The notes under the pieces are model-generated. The model was not told the origin of the DNA. It worked only from the letters and a program-made list of their open reading frames with translations, and made no database searches. The translations under genes and the position numbers were made by a program. Shown piece after piece: positions 16,601 through 28,659 of a stretch of 64,000 nucleotides of DNA; within the stretch, counting starts at the first letter, position 1, and each line of letters opens with the position of its first letter. Source of the DNA: Phascolarctos cinereus (Eukaryota > Chordata > Mammalia > Diprotodontia > Phascolarctidae); contig NW_018343987.1 of NCBI RefSeq assembly GCF_002099425.1, positions 15,811,501-15,875,500 of the forward strand. Reading direction: 5' to 3'.

Positions 16601-19600
16601 AGCAATACAAGGATCTAAGACATCTCCAAAGGTCTCATGATGGAAAATGCTATCCACATCCAAAGAAAAAACTATAGAATTTGAAAGCAGATCAAAGCAT
16701 ACTATTTGCTATTTTTTTCTCTTCTGTTGAGTTTTGTTTCCTCTTTATAGTGGTTCCTCCTATTGGTTCTAATTCTTTCTTACAACATCACTAATGTGAA
16801 AATATGTTTAATAGGAATGTATATGACTGTGTGCCATCCTGGGGAGGGTGGTTAGGAGAAAGGGGGTGAAAAATTTTAAACTCAAAGCATATGAAGTGAT
16901 TGTTGATAAATCAAAATAAATTAATAAAGAATTCTAGAACCATGAAAAAAAAAGTGGTCAAAGAATATCAATTACACTAATAAGTATTCATAAAGCATGT
17001 ACTATGTGCCATGCATTGGGGACATAAGTACAAAGAAAGAAATAATCTATTCATAAGAAGCTTATATTTAAGGGGGAAAACAAGTATATGTATTGTACAT
17101 AGGTGGTTTAAGTATCTAATGAATAAAAATAATGAATAAAACCAGGCAAAGTAGTTAAATACAAGGTACTTTGGGAAGGGAAACACTAGCAGGTAGTAGA
17201 AATCAAGAAAGCCTTCATGCAGAAGGTTGTGCTTGTCTTGCATCTTAAAGGAAAAGAGCACTCCATGAGGTGTAGGTAAGGAGGGGGTACATTCCAAGAA
17301 TAAGGGATACCTACTGCAAAGGCATGGAGATGGGAGTGTCACATATGAAGAAGGAGAGTAGGCCAATTGGGAGTAATGTCTAATGAGGCTGAAAAGATAA
17401 ATTGGGGTCAACTTATTAGGGCTTTAAAAGTTAAACAGAGAAGTTCATAGTTTATCCAAGAAACAATTGATTTGGTTGAGTGGAAAAGGAGGATTCACAT
17501 GGTCAGAGCTAAGCTTAAGGAAAATTGCTTTGATTTTGTGTGATATCTTACACTTAAAACCCTTGCTACTGAGGGAGGCTGAGGCTAGCAGATTCCTTGA
17601 GTTCAGGAGTTCCAAACAGCAGTAGGGCTGCAGCCTTAACAAGTACCTGTGGTAAGTCTGGCATCAACATTGTGAGTCCCTGGGAGACAATACCGGTGGC
17701 CTAAGAGGGGGGAAGGGTAAACCTGCCCAGGTCAAAAAATGAAAGCAGTTTAAATTTCTATGCTTATAAGTATTGGATTTGGCCCATGTGTGACCACTGT
17801 ACTTCCAGCCCAGGCAATATAGGAACAGAAGAAAAGGATAGAAGACAGGAGGGAAGGAAGAAAGGAAGAAGGGAGGAAAGGGAGGAAGGAAGGAAGGAAG
17901 GAAGAAAAGAAGGAAGGAAGGAGGAAATTACTTTGGCAGCAATATGTAAGATGGACAGGAACGACCTTAAGTAGGAAAACAATTAGAATGCTGTTGCAAT
18001 AGAGGTAATGGCTAGAGATGATGAGGGCCTGAACTAAGATGATAGCTAGTTGTGTGAATGGAGGGAAGGGGTCAGATACAAGAGATAAGAAGATAGGAAT
18101 GGCAACATTTGGCAACTAATTAGGTATGTGAGAAGACAGAGAGTGAGGAAGCCAGAATAAAGCCCAGGTTATAAACCTAGGAGACTGGAATGATACTGCC
18201 TTTGCTAGAAATAGGGAAGTTTGGAAGAGGAGAGGGTGGAGCTAATAAGTTCAATTTTGGACATGTTGAGTTTAAGAGGTCCCTGGGACATCCAGTATGA
18301 AATATCCAATAGCCAAGGGGTGGAGCCAAGATGGCAGAGTGAAAGCAGCAACTTGCTCGAGCTCTCCCCCAAACCCTTCCAAATACCTATAAAAATGGCC
18401 AAAACAAATTCTAAGCAGTTTAACCCACAAAAAGACAGAGTGAAACAAATTTCCAGCCCAAGACAACCTGGATGATTGATCAGAAAGGTATATCTCGATA
18501 GGCTGGAAGCAGAGCGCAGCATAGCCATGGGCACGCAGGTTGCAGCAAACCTGGAGCAGGCCTCAGAGGACTGAATCGCGGGCAGCTTTGGCAGTTTCCA
18601 GACTCCTCAATCCACAAATGCCAAAGACAACTTAAAAGGTCAGTGGGAAAAGTCTGTTTCTGCAGTGCTGAGAGAGGAAGGCAGGGTCTCAGCTCCAGTT
18701 CCCTGAGAATGTAGCCCTGGGGTGGGCAGCTGCTTCCTGAGCTTCCGCCCACAGACTGAGGGGGAATCAAGTGGCTGATCAGACGGGGATTGCAAGGATC
18801 TCTCTGCTGGTGCTGGGGCAGGAATCTCTTGCTTTGCCCATGCTTAGATCTGGGTCACAGTTCTGGATGGGGGTCCTGGGGTGAGGAGGAGCGCTGGCAT
18901 GGTGGAGCTTGTAGTGGCTGTGGACAGGAAACCCTCCTCACAGTTACAGGACCAAAAGGAGTACTTGTGGTCACTAACAGACCACAGCACAGGCCAGGAA
19001 AGGAGTAAACACCTCACCCCTTATCATACCACCTCGCAAGAACTGAAAATTTATGGGTCCCTACAAGTATCTCTGAAAACAGTTATATAAACCCCCAAAG
19101 CTTGGGACACTACATTCTCCACTTGGAAGCAGACTCTTACCTTAACAAAGAGTTTAAAACTCAAGTAATTGGCTGGAATCATGAGCAAGCAGCGCAAAAA
19201 GAGTCAGACTATGTTATCTTACTTTGGTGAAAAAGGAGATCAAAACATACAACCAGAAGAAGACAACAAAGTCAGAGCTCCTACATCCAAAGCCTCCAAG
19301 AAAAATATGAATCAGTCCCAGGCCTTGGAAGAGCTCAAAAGGGATTTTGAGAAGCAAGTAAGGGAAGTAGAGGAAAAACTGGGAAGAGAAATGAGAGTGA
19401 TGCAAGAAAATCATGAAAAACAAGTCAACAGCTTGCTAAAGGAGACCCAAAAAAATACTGAAGAAAATAACACCTTAAAAAATAGCCTAACCCAAATGGC
19501 AAAAGAGGTCCAAAAAGCCAATGAGGAGAAGAATGCCCTAAAAAGAAAAATTGGCCAAATGGAAAAGGAAGTCCAAAAGATTACTGAAGAAAATACTTCC

Positions 19601-20408
19601 TTAAAAATTAGAATAGAGCAATTGGAAGACAGTGACTTTATGAGAAATCAAGACAGTAGAACAAATCCAAAAGAATGAAAAAATAGAAGACAATGTGAAA
19701 TATCTCATTGGAAAAACAACTGACCTGGAAAATAGATCCAGGAGAGAGAATTTAAAAATTATTGGACTATCTGAAAGCCATGATCAAAAAAAGAGCCTAG
19801 ACATCATCTTTCAAGAAATTATCAAGGAAAACTGCCCTGATATAGTAGAACCAGAGGGCACAACAGAAATTGAAAGAATCCACCAATCTCCTCCTGAAAG
19901 AGATCCCCAAAGGAAAACTCCTAGGAATATTGTAGCCAAATTCCAGAGTTCCCAGGTCAAGGAGAAAATATTACAAGCTGCCAGAAAGAAACAATTCAAG
20001 TACTGTGGAAACACAATCAGGATAACACAAGATTTAGCAGCTTCTACATTAAAGGACCGCAGGCATGGAACATAATATTCCGGAGGGCAAAGGAGATAGG
20101 ATTACAACCAAGAATCACCTACCCAGCAAAACTGAGTATAATCCTTCAGGGGAAAAAATGGTCATTCAGTGAAATAGAGGACTTTCAAGCATTCTTGATG
20201 AAAAGACCAGAGCTGAATAGAAAATTTGACTTTCAAATACAGGACTCAAGTGGAACATGAAGAGGTAAACAGGAAAGAGAAATCATAAGAGACTTATTAA
20301 AGTTGAACTGTTTACATTCCTGAGTGGAAAGATGATATTTATAACTCATGAGACCTTTGTCAGTATTAGGGTAGTTGGAGGAAAAAATTATATGTATGTA
20401 TAGGTAGG

Positions 20409-20460
<52 letters not shown>

Positions 20461-23400
20461 GGGCACAGGGTGAGTTGAAGATTAAGGTCATATCTGGAGA
20501 ATAAAATTAAGGGATGAGAGAGGATTATATTTGGAGAAGAAGAAAGGGAGAGGTAGAATGGGGTAAATTATCTCACAAAAAAAAACAGAAAAGAAAATGC
20601 TCTTACAGTGGAGGGGAAATGGGGGAAGTGAGAGGGAATGAGTGAATCTTATTCTCATAGGGAATAACATACACATTCAATTGGGTAAGGAAATCTGTCT
20701 TACCCTATAGGAAAATAGGGGGAGAAGGGGACAAGAGAACAGGGGGATGATAGAGAGGAGGGCAGATTGGGAAAGGGGTAATCAGAAGCAAATACTTCTG
20801 AAGAGGGACAGGTCAAAAGAAAGAATAGAATAAATGGGAGGGCAGGATAGGATTAAGGGAAATAGAGTTAGTTTTTCACAACATGTCTACTATGGAAGTG
20901 TTTTGCATAACTGCACATGTATAACCTATATTGAGTTGCTTGCCTTTTCAATGAGGGTGGGGGGGAGGGAGGAAGGGAGAAGATTTGAAACCTAAAGTTT
21001 TAAAAACATATGTTTAAAAAAATGTTTTCACATGCTACTGGGAAATAAGAAATACAAGAAATGGGGTACAGAAGTCTGTCCTGCCCTACAAAAAAATAGA
21101 AGGGGAAGGGGATAAGAGAAGGGGGGAAGAGATAGAAGAGGGGCAGACTAGGGGAAGGGATATTCAGAATGCATGCCATCTTGGGGTGGGGGAAGGGTGA
21201 GATGGGGAGAAAAATTTGGAACTCAAAAACTTGTGGAAGTTAATGTTGAAAACTGAAAATAAATAAATTTACATATAAGAAAATTTTTTTTAAATTTGAA
21301 AAAAAGAAATATCCAATAGCCAACTGATAATGAAGGATTGAAACTCAGGGGAGAGACCAGAGCTAGATAAATAGATGTGGGAGTCATCTACCTAAAGGTG
21401 ATCATTAAATCTCCAGTATCTAATGATAGAGTGTAGAGGGAGAAGAAAAAAGGGCTTAGGTGATGAGCTGGCAAGAGCCTAAAAAGGAATGGTGATGCAG
21501 GTAGGAAGAGAACCAGGAGAGAGTGGCATCACTAAAACCCAGAGGGGAGAGACTGTCCAGAATGTGTCAAGTGCAGCAGATGAGTCAAGAAGGATGTGGA
21601 CTAAGAAAAGACCATCAGATTGGGCAGTTGAGAAATCACTGATGATAACTTAGAGTTTCAGTTGAGTGATGAGGTGGGAAGACAAATATAAAGAGTTGAA
21701 ATGTGAATGAGAGAAAAGGAGGTGGAGACAATGAGGATATGCAGCTTTTTCTAGAAGACTAGCTGAGAAAGGGAGGAGAGATATTGGATAATAGTGTGAG
21801 GATGATAGCCTAGCAAAGATTTTTTTTTTAAGGACTGGAAGGACTTGGACATGTTTGAAAGCAGGAGGAAGAAAACAGTAGATAAGCTGAGAGTTTGAAA
21901 GCCAGCTAATGGCATAGTTGATAGACTGCTGGACTTGGAGTCTGGAAGACCTGAGTTTGAATCCTGCTTAACCTTTACACCTCTTTCAGAGCTTTTGGAC
22001 TTTCAGAAGACTTAAAGAGGAAAGAGAAGGTTTGGAATAGCTACTGTGAGGAGTGGGATAAGGAATCAATTATAGGAGAATAAAAGGTCTACCATGCTGC
22101 AATGAGGGCCCAGGGGAGGTTGGGTAACATGAACTGCTACGTTATTATGAACAAATAGTTCTCCAAAGAAAAACTGCAAATTGTTAACTCCCGTATGAAA
22201 GAATACTTCAAATCACCAATAAGAGAAACACAAATCAAAACAAATCTGAGGCTTTACTTCATTCCCACCAAATTGGCAAAGACTGACAAAAAGTCAGAAT
22301 AGTCTGTGTTGGAAAGATTTTGAGACGACTGGCACATTAATGCATTGCTGGTGGAGCTATGAATCGGTACAACCATCCTGGAAAACAATCTGGAATTATG
22401 CAAACAAAATAATTAAAATGCCTATAACCTTCCACCCAGAGATTCCACTAAGTATCTATCACAAGGAGGTCATTAACAAAGAACTGAAACAATGTAGATG
22501 CCCACTGATTGAGGAATGGCTAAACACGTTGTTGTACATGAATTCAATGAAATATTCCTATGCTGTAAGAAACAACAAACATGATGAATAGACAATCGTG
22601 GAAGGATTTACATAAACTGTTGGAAAAGAGAAGTAAGCAGAATAAGGAAAGCAATATACAAAGTGATTATAACAATGTAAATGAAAAGAGCAACTATATG
22701 ATAATTGAAACTTAATGTTGCAGGATTACAAAGAACAAGCTTGGTCCCAAAGAAGAAATATGAGAACATTTCTTTTTCTTTCCCACTCCTTTGCAGAGGT
22801 GGAGGATGTGGGGCTCATGAGTGTGGAATACTGCATATAACAGCAGATCTTTTAATGTGTTGATTTGATTTGATGAATATTTTTCTCTTCTTCCTTTTTT
22901 AAAAAAATATCTTTGTTTTAAGGGATGACTAGGAAAAGGGGGGAGAGAATGCATGATGTAAAGAAGATATCAATAAAAATCTATTTTTAAAAATGATTGT
23001 CCAAATCAGGTTTCTATCTTCTGGCACAGATTTTTAGAGAGTTGGCTGAAATACTCCAGAGTTTAGAAAATGAATTGGAAACTGAATTTTCTGGTCATAT
23101 TTTATCAGGTCATAGTTTTAGACCTGGAAGGAACCTTAGAAGTCACCTAGGCCAGAGGCATCAAACTCATGGCTGAAGCAACAAAACTCTCCAGGATGGT
23201 AAACCAGATTAAAATGTAGTTGGGAAATGTTTAACAAAATAAATTTAAAATACAATACAACATAGATAATGTTCATGTGCTTTTCTAAGTCAATCTGTGG
23301 TTGGCAGGGATCTCAACGATCTAGGCCAACATCTTCATTTGACAGATAGGGAAACTGAGGCCCAAAATAATTCCATGAAAACCACTTAATCAAAAAGTCA

Positions 23401-25918
23401 CACATGTAGTGACAAAGGTGGAGATTGAACCCTAGTCCATTAGGTTGTAAGCTCCTTGAGGGCAGTGACTGTCTTTTGCCTCTTTTTGCATTCCCTGAGC
23501 TAAGCACAGTGCCTGGCACATAGTAGGGGCTTAATAAATGTTTATTGCTTGTTTGGTTACCTGATTGGTCTTCTGACTCCAAATTGAGCACTCTTTCCCC
23601 TATACCACATCAATACTTTCTCAACTATTCTTACTTCTGGAATTTATATGAAAGCCATGAAAGACGTTAGAGGACTGAAAATTATATACCTTTCAACAGC
23701 CAATCTGTTAACTGGTTGTGGTGATGATGGTGGTGATCCTCATCAGGACAAAGGCTCTGGATATATAAATTCAAAGAAATTGGAGCAGTCCCACCATAGT
23801 AGTGCTGATCAGTGTCAGTCTCAGGTCTTGGACACACCACAAGCATAAGACTGTTTTATGTGAGTTCTACACCGTTTCTGCCCCATCCCTGACATCAGTT
23901 ATATGTGGTGAGCTGAAGATAAGCCACACAGCATGACACTGTAACATGACATGGATCGACAAGCATCTAGTGTTCACCCCTGCCCAGCCACAAGACAGTG
24001 AGAGTAACATTTTTATTAAGAGAATGACCCACCTGAGTTGTGAAATGATCCAACCATTTTAGAGAACAATTTGGAACTATGCCCAAAGGGGTACAAAAAA
24101 TGTGCATACCCTTTGATCCAGCAATAGCCCTTCTAGGGCTATATCCCAAAGAGATCAAAAAAATGGGAAAAGGACCCACATGTACAAAAACATACATAGC
24201 AGCTCTTTTTGTGGTGGCAAAGAATTGGAAATTGAGAGGATGCCCATCAATTGGGAAATGGCTGAGCAAGTTGTGGTATATGAATGTAATGGAATACTAT
24301 TGTGCTATAAGAAATGATGAACAGGCTGACTTCAGAAAAACCTGGAAACACTTATATGGTCTGATGCTTAGTGAAGTGAGCAGAACCAAGAGAACTTTGT
24401 ACACAATAACAGCCACGTTATGCAATGACTAAGATTGTTAAACTGAACCTTTCTCAGCATTATGAGGATCTAAGACATTTCCAGAGGCCTCAGGATGGAT
24501 ACTGCTGTCCACATCCAAAGAAAGAACTATGGAAGTCGACTCGCTATCACTTATTTTTACCTTCTGTTGAGTTTTGTTTCATCTTTCTGATAGTTCCTCA
24601 TGTTGGTTTTAATTTTTACTTACAACTTCACTAATGAGAAAATATGTTTAATGGGTATGTAAATGTAAAGCCTATATCAGATTGCGCACTGTCTTGGGGA
24701 GGGTGGAGGGGGAGGAAAAGGGAGAAAAATTTTCAACTCAAAAGCATATGGAAAAAATAAAAAAATTTAAATTAAAAAAAAAAAGAGAGAATGACCCACC
24801 CTATTCTTCCAAGTTTCATTTTATGAAACCTACTAGGCCCCAAGTCATCAAGCAATTAGTGTGCGTATATGCGTGTGTAATATTAATGTGTATATATGTA
24901 TATATGTATGTATAGTATAGATATATATTAGCTATAGCTACACTACATACTAATGTTATGTATAACACATAATGCTTTCATGTGTATGTATGTATGTATT
25001 GCTCCCAAAGACCAAAGTTTTAATCAATAAGCCTTCACAAAATACCTTCCCATCTGCCTGTTTCACAGCAGTAGCTGATGAATAGGTCAATGGACTGAGG
25101 TTCTGTCCCACTGAGGCCCTTGTGCTGATACCCAAAGGCAAAACAAATCTTCGGGGAAAAGCTTTTGTCACCGAGTTGTAGACCTGTTAAGAAAAAGGGG
25201 AGTTATCATTGAAGAAACAGAATAGCACTTTGCTACCTCATGGAAAAATGTTACAGTCTAATGCCTAGCCATTCATCAGTTACTAAATGCATGCCTACTA
25301 TGTGCATAGCATAGTGCTAGACATATCCTCTCTTTTGACTTCCTGGACACTCACCTGCGAAAAGATGGCCTGCAGCCTGACAAGAACCCTTCTCCCTTCC
25401 CCGGCCCATGTTTTAAGTACTAGAAAGTTCTAATTGTATTCAAGTTACTTATAATTTAGAATTGAATCACCACATTTTAAACAACTAGACTGGACAAAAA
25501 ACAGGCAAGTAAATAATGGATACATTCTTTAATTTCAGGAGTTGCTGTGAAGTGCCAAGTACAGGAACTAGTCTTGTTTGTGGCTCTGGAATTGCATGGG
25601 GATGACTCGTGGAACAGCTGAACTTTGCCTTAACTGATAATTATCTCGCCCTTCTAGGGCATGTAATGTCCAAAAAGGAGAAACAAGGCGTTTCACTACC
25701 ATTGTATATCCAAGGTGTTTGGTGTTTGATCCCTAGAGACTTTCAAAGTTTCTCTCTGTAAAGAAATCCAACTTCATCTCCTCAACTGTCTTAGTTTCAG
25801 GACCCTTCTGCACTCTTAAAAATTAACCCTCCCAAAAATATTTATGTGAATTATATCTATCAGTATTTATCATACTGGAAATTAAACATATAAGTATTGT
25901 TTTGAAAATAATAGGCAG

Positions 25919-25955
<37 letters not shown>

Positions 25956-28567
25956 TACACACACATGTACTCCAGGGCTCCTGAACCACAGTTTGAGAAC
26001 CACTATCTTAGGACACTAACTTTAGCCACTTTAGACAGAGGATCTTGCTGCGCCATTAGTGGTCCTGTTAATCTTTTCAGAATTTCTACTCTGTTATCTT
26101 TTTTGTTGCATCTCATTTCATTTTGTTTATTTTCATTTTAAGGGTTTTTTTAAGTTTTATACCAGCAACCTGAAGTAACAAAATAAATCAAAGGATTTAG
26201 AACAGGAAGGGTCCTTTAGAGATCATCAAGTTCACTCTTATTGTGCTGATGAGTAAACTGTTGCCTAAAGAGGTTACCCAAAATCCAACAGACGGCAAGT
26301 CAGGATTCAGATCCAGGTTCTCTGATTCCACATGCAGTAATTTTGTTCATGAATGGTTCAGTTAGCAGCCAGGAACAAATCTGCTTCTCCACTCTCATTC
26401 CTAAATGCTGCCCACCCCACCTCTCATCCTGGACTAGCAGGCTGCCCTATGAAGGAGGTATTCATTCCCACACCTAACATCACGAAGCTCTTGGGAACTC
26501 CGAAAAATTACAGGCTAAATTCTCCCCATCCCAACCCATGCCCCAAAAAACAATAAGTCCCACTTCATGAATATCTCAGGAGAGCTACTAGAACAGAGTT
26601 GTTGACTTATACCCCCAAACAATCAGTCTCTATAGGGAAACATTCACAAACCGAAACCATGTTCTCCAACCTACCTAACTTTCTGCCAGCAACCAGGACT
26701 CCTAATCAGCCCTTAGCATGGACTAAGCAGGATCTAGGTGGGAAATAATATCCAAGCAAAGTCCCCCAAGGCAATCTCTTTACATGTTTAATTTTAGAAA
26801 ATAATTCAGGTGGTTCTGAATCTTTCTGTAAGGGTTTTTGGAGGTGGGCAGAATAGAGGATCCTTAACTAAGGCATTAGAATGCCTATTAGAATAAATAT
26901 AAGTAAATTGATCTACCTCTCAATATGACAAAAGAATTCTCTTATTCTTTTCAACTCCTAAAGTGGGGATTCTTCTAAATAGTTTTAGGATGCAGGTAAC
27001 AATACCCCTGTTGGTGCCTCTACTTCTGTCCAATTTCTCAATTTCCAATTTCTGTCCAGTTCTCAAACTGTCCAGCCCTAGGCAGCAGAACTAGAAGCAA
27101 TAAGGGGAGGCTGGCAAGAGGTAGATTTAGGCTCCATTTAAGAAAAAAAACCTTTCTAACATTTAGAACTCTTTAATGTGTAATGGGCTGCCCCAGGAGA
27201 TAAAAAATTCCCTTTCAAGACAGATCTTCAAGCAACTGCTGGATGACAACTTGTCAGGTAGATTATCAAGAGGATTCTTGTTCAAGTATGGAAAGAATTT
27301 GATGGCCTCTGAGGTCCCTTCCTACTTAGAGGTTCCATAATTCTGATCTTCAGCCTCATTCTTTCTTGAGTACACACCTGATCAAAATCCTGATCCCAAG
27401 TGGAATCTAGTTTATGGCAGTTTTAATCAACCTGTCCCTCTCTCCCCATAATTTTCTTCCAAATTTCTTCTCAGTTGATTTTTCAGCTCTTGGGGTGACT
27501 CCTCACCCTTCCCTGATCCCACTCTCCTCAGGCACAGACTATCTTAACATTGTACATCTGATTAACTCCTTATTAACTCCTCATTCTCACTTGGACTACA
27601 CTTGAACATGCTACCAGTACAGAAAACAGGGTTGCTATGGTGCCCAAATGCTAAACTGTCCCCCCCTCCCAGATGAATGAGGTCCTTCTACCCCCAGGGG
27701 GTATCAATATTTCAGTCATTGTGGAAGCACATAGCTCCTATCCCCAAAAGACAGAGATGAATTTTTTTTTTACCCCGAAGTTGATTTTTAACACTTCTCA
27801 ATAACTAAAATCTTAACCCAGAATATGGCAAGATGGAGAAGGCAAAAGGAAAGATTTGATTTTCTAACCATCCTCTCATGCTTTAATAGCATCTAGTCAA
27901 GAGACTTGGATATTAATAATCTAGAATTTTTTTACAGAAATTCTCTTACAATTTTTTTTCTTAAATTTGGTAAAGCAAGGGCAGACTAGCCATATTGAAT
28001 TCAGTTCTCATTAATGGGTAAGCTTCTAAACTACCTCGTATAAATAGCAAGAATGAACTCCTTTCAACCCTGATCCAGTTTCCTGACAAGACCACCCTAA
28101 AAGGCCTGAGCATCTACAGCCCTCCTGATCATATGTAGATGGAGGCTTCAGGTATCTGGAATACAGCAAAGAGCATTTTTTTCCAAATAAAGCAGACACT
28201 GATTTTAGCAAAGTTGAACACCAACAATGGAATTAGTTCTGCCAAAGCTTTATCCACAGAAAGTCAGGATTGGGAAGACTGTTTCCCTATGGGATATTTC
28301 TCATGCCTGAACCAAAGAGGAAAATGCCTCATCAAATCCAGTTATCCTCATAATCTCATAATACTGTGTGCTAACCCACAGAATAATTCTAGGGGAAATT
28401 TCATTTACAGCTGTAACCAAGGAGACAGTATTATTGATAATTTAATTGCTTGATATGGTTATGTCTTGTTGGGTTCCCCAACTACTGGCACAAATTCTCC
28501 CTTAGGGCAGGGTAATGGTTAAGAGTGTATGTTCTCAGGGACATAATGTCCACTGACCCTAGGTAAA

Positions 28568-28659
<92 letters not shown>

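Larger units (their letters stand above)
16975..18316 (-). repeat. L2 LINE, antisense, left part of a split copy
   Basis: Plus reading: agtattcataaagcatgtac, gggctttaaaagttaaacag, then after the 7SL insert aattactttggcagcaatat, gttgcaatagaggtaatggc and ttggacatgttgagtttaag. It continues after HAL1 at 21306. A 7SL pseudogene and a HAL1 element interrupt this one older L2. Confidence 0.75.
18317..21305 (+). mobile_element. HAL1 half-LINE, near full length, perfect 18-bp TSD
   Basis: The element begins ggggtggagccaagatggca, carries an L1-type ORF1 and then goes directly to a long G/A-rich 3'UTR and A-rich tail, with no reverse transcriptase. This ORF1-only layout is that of HAL1 half-LINEs, which depend on L1 for movement. 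The duplication gaaatatccaatagccaa is identical at 18299-18316 and 21306-21323, which fixes both ends. It sits in BCO2 intron 9, antisense to the gene, inside an L2 copy. Confidence 0.88.

Noticed and set aside
17750-18115. Antisense frame of 121 codons rich in Ser, Pro, Phe
   Set aside because: It is produced by the GGAA simple repeat and the antisense of the 7SL pseudogene and L2.
20403-20460. Regular short repeats as a possible CRISPR-like array (also CA arrays at 35337 and 44153)
   Set aside because: They are uninterrupted microsatellites without spacers, in a vertebrate genome.
28139-28453. 104-codon plus-strand frame in BCO2 intron 8
   Set aside because: No similarity, domain or splice context that I can name; length is within chance for this amount of sequence.
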